Shown one piece after another: positions 4,760-7,769 of a stretch of 7,769 nucleotides of DNA (its first letter is position 1; each line of letters begins with the position of its first letter). The position numbers and the translations under genes are program-made. Under the pieces are notes generated by a model. The model was not told the origin of the DNA. It made no database searches and saw nothing but the letters and a program-made list of their open reading frames with translations. The stretch comes from Cyclobacteriaceae bacterium (lineage in GTDB: Bacteria; Bacteroidota; Bacteroidia; Cytophagales; Cyclobacteriaceae). Where the stretch lies: assembly GCA_015492915.1 (NCBI GenBank), contig WGED01000395.1, positions 1 through 7,769 on the forward strand, written 5' to 3'.

Positions 4760-7700
4760 ATGACGTTGATGTTCACTATAAAAACACCTGCAATGTTAAA
4801 AGAAAATACCGACAGAAAGAACGGAGGCCTTTTTGCCCCGCTTTCCATAATACTCGCCCTTACCATACTTTTGTTTTCGGGTTGCAACAACAAGAACGGA
4901 GAGTCCAAAACAAATGATTTTGCATCGCTTGTCGATCCATTCATCGGCACGGGAGAGCACGGGCACACATATCCCGGCGCGGTGCTACCTTTCGGCATGG
5001 TGCAGCTCAGTTCCGACACGAGGGGCGAGAACTGGGACGGCTCCTCGGGATATCATTATTCCGACAAAACCATCCTGGGCTTCAGCCACACCCATCTCAG
5101 CGGTACGGGCGAGCCCGAATTCTGCGATGTGCTCTTCATGCCCGGCACAGGCAAAGTGCAGTGGTCGCCGGGCGAGGAGGATGACCCCTCCACGGGCTAT
5201 CGCTCAGCCTTCAGCCATGACAATGAAGAAGCCGCCCCGGGATATTACAAGGTGCTGCTCGACGACAGCGGCGTGACCGTCGAGCTGACGGCGACGGAAC
5301 GGACCGGCATGCATCGTTACACTTTTCCCGAATCAAAAAATGCCCATATTCTCATAGACCTCTATCACCGCGGGCGTGTGGAGGAGGCCAATATTCGGTT
5401 TGTCAGCGATACGGTGGTCACGGGCCTGACCATGTCGAACGGATGGGCCAGGGAAGACCGAACTTATTTTTATGCCGTTTTTTCAAGGCCGTTTAAAAAT
5501 TTTGGTATCGCTGTGGATGATAAACTTTTGCCGGATGCCGTCGAAGCGGAAGGCAAGGTGGTGAAAGCTTTTGCCGGTTTTGAGGCACAAAAAGGCGAAC
5601 AGGTTCTTGTGAAAGTGGGCATCTCGGCCGTGAGCGTGGCGGGGGCGAGGAAAAACCTCGAATCAGATAACCCCGGATGGGATTTTGACGATATTCGCCG
5701 TAAGGCAACAAATAAATGGAATGAATTTCTGTCGAAGATCGAAGTGGAAGGCGGCACGCAAAGGGACCGGCGCATTTTTTATACGGCGATGTATCATACT
5801 GCACTGGCGCCCAACATTTTCATGGATGTTGACGGTCGATACCGTGGCGTGGACCACAAAGTGCACAGGGCAGAGGGATTCACAAATTATACCATTTATT
5901 CGCTCTGGGATGTGTTTCGGGCACAGATGCCCCTGTTCACCATCATAGAGCCGGCCAGGATGAACGATATCATCAAAACATCCCTTGAGATGTACCGCAT
6001 CGCCGGAAGGCTGCCCCGCTGGGAGATACACGGCACCCTGTCGGCCCATATGATTGGCTATCACATGTTACCGGTCATTCTCGATGCTTATCAAAAAGGC
6101 ATCCGCGATTATGATGTGGCACTCGCTTATGAAAGCATGAAACAGGCCATGGACAATATCCTCTATTACAACAATTTCGGATACATCCCCGCCGATATCG
6201 AGGGAGTCGGCGGCACGGTGTCGATCGTGGTGGAGGATGCTTACAACGACTGGTGTGTGGCGGAGATGGCCAAAATATTGGGGAAAGAGGACGACTATCT
6301 GCTTTATCAGAAACGTGCCCAGTTTTATAAAAATATTTTTGACCCAGCTATGGGATTTATGCGTGCCCGCAATATGGACCACACATGGGTGGTGCCGTTT
6401 GACCCGGCGGAGCCGAGTGGCCATTATGTGGAAGGAAACGCTTATCAATACAGTGCCTTCGTACCGCAGGATGTGAACGGTCTTATTTCATTGCTCGGCG
6501 GCGATGAAAAGTTCATTCAATGGCTCGATACACTTTTTACCCACAAAAGCAGGTACGACAAAAACGTCGTGGATGCCAGCGGCCTCATCGGGCAGTACGC
6601 GCACGGCAACGAGCCCAGCCATCATATCGCATATCTTTACAATTATGCCGGCGCGGCGCCAAAGACTCAGCTTTATGTGCGCAGGATACTCGTCTCGCTA
6701 TACGACGACACACCTGAAGGCCTGAGTGGCAATGAAGACTGCGGCCAAATGTCGGCATGGTACATCCTGAGCACCATGGGCTTCTATCCCGTCACGCCGG
6801 GCATGCCTCAATATGCCATCGGCAGCCCGTTGTTTGACAAGGTGACGATCCATCTCGATAATGGAAAGGATTTTATAATCAGGGCAAAAAACAATTCACC
6901 CGAAAACGTCTATGTCCAGGCTGTGCGCCTCAACGGCAAACTCCATGAAAAATCATGGATTTCTCATGAAGATATCGTCAACGGGGGTGAGATGGTCTTT
7001 GTGATGGGCAGCGAACCGGATTACGGGTGGGGCACTTCCGTGGAAGACCGACCGAAGACGGAAAAACTCATTCCCGCGGTGCTGACGCCGTGGTTCAGGA
7101 TGAAGGAGAATTACTTCTTCGACACGGCCACCATCATGCTCGGCTGCGACACCGAAGGCGTCACGATCCGTTACACCACCGACGGCACGGAGCCCACCGT
7201 TGCCTCGTCCGTCTATGAAAAACCATTCAAAATCCATGAAACCACTACCCTGAAATTCTATGCTGAAAAGGAAGGCTTGTTGCCCACAACGGTCGTTTCC
7301 GTGAAGGTGGAGAAGATGAAAAGGGTGCCGCTTTATGCGATGAAGAACTACGAAGGCATAGCGCTGGCGCCGGGACTGCGGTACAAATATTACGAGGAGC
7401 ACGTGCTGCGGGTGAATGAGCTGGAAAAATTCAATCCCAAAAAGACCGGAATCACGCCGTACTTCAGCATTGAAGAGCGCGAAAATGACGGCTTGTTCGG
7501 CTTTATCTACGAGGGCTATATCAAAATACCGAAAGACGGCGTCTATACTTTCTATCTCACCACCAACGACGGCGGCGTGCTCTATCTCGACGGCAGGCGC
7601 TTCATCGACACTGACGGGCCGCGCGGCGCCACGCCCGCTTCGAGGACCGTGAGGCTCAAAAAGGGTGTTTATAAAATCGGGGAGAAGTATTTCCAGATGG

Positions 7701-7769
7701 GCGCCGGATTTACCAACACGGTCGAGTGGAAAGGGCCGGGCATCAAGAGGCAGCTTATCCCGCCGGAGG
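4760..7769 (+). CDS. GH92 alpha-mannosidase lipoprotein with CHB_HEX_C-like and PA14 domains (3' end cut)
   Basis: Secreted calcium-dependent exo-alpha-mannosidase of family GH92 (inverting). The frame is open from 4760 to the window edge, 1003 codons. Numbering from 4760: signal peptide ending at lipobox FSGC with Cys42; N-terminal beta-sandwich starting at DPFIGTG (59-65); catalytic helical barrel from about 300 with SLWDVFRA, LPRWEIHG (W421), EGNAYQY (558-564), HGNEPSHH (E618) and GNEDCGQMSAW (657-667). From memory of characterised GH92 enzymes, E558 aligns with the catalytic acid and D660 with a base carboxylate. After the catalytic part comes a chitobiase/hexosaminidase C-terminal-like module (about 780-850, YTTDGTEP at 805-812) and then a PA14 module (about 867 to the edge, with TNDGGVLYLDG near 935-945). 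Only the last part of PA14 seems missing. Start: ATG 4760 has GGAG 8 nt upstream. ATG 4769 and ATG 4793 are in-frame alternatives, and 4793 gives a more usual signal peptide (Cys31). The linkage is undetermined. Confidence 0.93.
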   Translation, partial: MTLMFTIKTPAMLKENTDRKNGGLFAPLSIILALTILLFSGCNNKNGESKTNDFASLVDPFIGTGEHGHTYPGAVLPFGMVQLSSDTRGENWDGSSGYHYSDKTILGFSHTHLSGTGEPEFCDVLFMPGTGKVQWSPGEEDDPSTGYRSAFSHDNEEAAPGYYKVLLDDSGVTVELTATERTGMHRYTFPESKNAHILIDLYHRGRVEEANIRFVSDTVVTGLTMSNGWAREDRTYFYAVFSRPFKNFGIAVDDKLLPDAVEAEGKVVKAFAGFEAQKGEQVLVKVGISAVSVAGARKNLESDNPGWDFDDIRRKATNKWNEFLSKIEVEGGTQRDRRIFYTAMYHTALAPNIFMDVDGRYRGVDHKVHRAEGFTNYTIYSLWDVFRAQMPLFTIIEPARMNDIIKTSLEMYRIAGRLPRWEIHGTLSAHMIGYHMLPVILDAYQKGIRDYDVALAYESMKQAMDNILYYNNFGYIPADIEGVGGTVSIVVEDAYNDWCVAEMAKILGKEDDYLLYQKRAQFYKNIFDPAMGFMRARNMDHTWVVPFDPAEPSGHYVEGNAYQYSAFVPQDVNGLISLLGGDEKFIQWLDTLFTHKSRYDKNVVDASGLIGQYAHGNEPSHHIAYLYNYAGAAPKTQLYVRRILVSLYDDTPEGLSGNEDCGQMSAWYILSTMGFYPVTPGMPQYAIGSPLFDKVTIHLDNGKDFIIRAKNNSPENVYVQAVRLNGKLHEKSWISHEDIVNGGEMVFVMGSEPDYGWGTSVEDRPKTEKLIPAVLTPWFRMKENYFFDTATIMLGCDTEGVTIRYTTDGTEPTVASSVYEKPFKIHETTTLKFYAEKEGLLPTTVVSVKVEKMKRVPLYAMKNYEGIALAPGLRYKYYEEHVLRVNELEKFNPKKTGITPYFSIEERENDGLFGFIYEGYIKIPKDGVYTFYLTTNDGGVLYLDGRRFIDTDGPRGATPASRTVRLKKGVYKIGEKYFQMGAGFTNTVEWKGPGIKRQLIPPE

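Noticed and set aside
5663..6448. Two minus-strand frames opposite the GH92 catalytic region
   Set aside because: They run antisense to conserved GH92 segments and show no recognisable motif or start context.
1..7769. Calling the whole window a polysaccharide utilisation locus
   Set aside because: There is no SusC/SusD pair, regulator or transporter in the window, and an aminotransferase and toxin-antitoxin module interrupt the glycosidase genes.

Overview
The window looks like chromosomal DNA of a member of the Bacteroidota. The reasons are three secreted lipoprotein glycoside hydrolases (GH2, GH130 and GH92 types), starts that mostly lack a Shine-Dalgarno sequence behind A/T-rich leaders, and weak matches to the TTG / TAnnTTTG promoter type of this phylum. 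No 16S, tRNA or other taxonomic marker is present, so a finer placement is not supported.

Layout from left to right. (1) Positions 1-1859, minus strand: the N-terminal 619 codons of a GH2-type lipoprotein glycosidase, cut by the window edge. (2) 1860-1993: a short divergent intergenic region. (3) 1994-2830, plus strand: a complete class IV PLP-dependent aminotransferase, the only housekeeping-type enzyme here. (4) 2842-3364, minus strand: a two-gene toxin-antitoxin module, antitoxin first and RelE/ParE-type toxin second, overlapping by 11 nt and clearly more AT-rich than its neighbours. (5) 3365-3474: a 110-nt gap with a near-perfect palindrome right after the GH130 stop and a 7-nt tandem repeat near the antitoxin start. 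(6) 3475-4599, minus strand: a complete GH130-type lipoprotein whose phosphate-site region looks hydrolase-like rather than phosphorylase-like. (7) 4600-4759: a divergent regulatory region with an imperfect inverted repeat. (8) 4760-7769, plus strand: a GH92 alpha-mannosidase lipoprotein with a chitobiase C-terminal-like module and a PA14 module after the catalytic domain, cut by the window edge.

How they may work together. The divergent GH130/GH92 pair is most simply read as a mannoside-trimming locus in the periplasm or on the cell surface: GH92 removes alpha-mannose and the GH130 protein acts on a beta-mannoside. The GH2 enzyme on the left may belong to the same carbohydrate-degrading region, but it is separated by the aminotransferase and the toxin-antitoxin module and may be unrelated. 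No SusC/SusD pair, sugar transporter, kinase or regulator gene lies in the window, so a full polysaccharide utilisation locus cannot be claimed.

I did not find a clearly new system. The items most worth a second look are the GH92-CHB_HEX_C-PA14 architecture, the probable switch of a GH130 phosphorylase scaffold to a secreted hydrolase, and the poorly characterised antitoxin of the AT-rich toxin-antitoxin pair.
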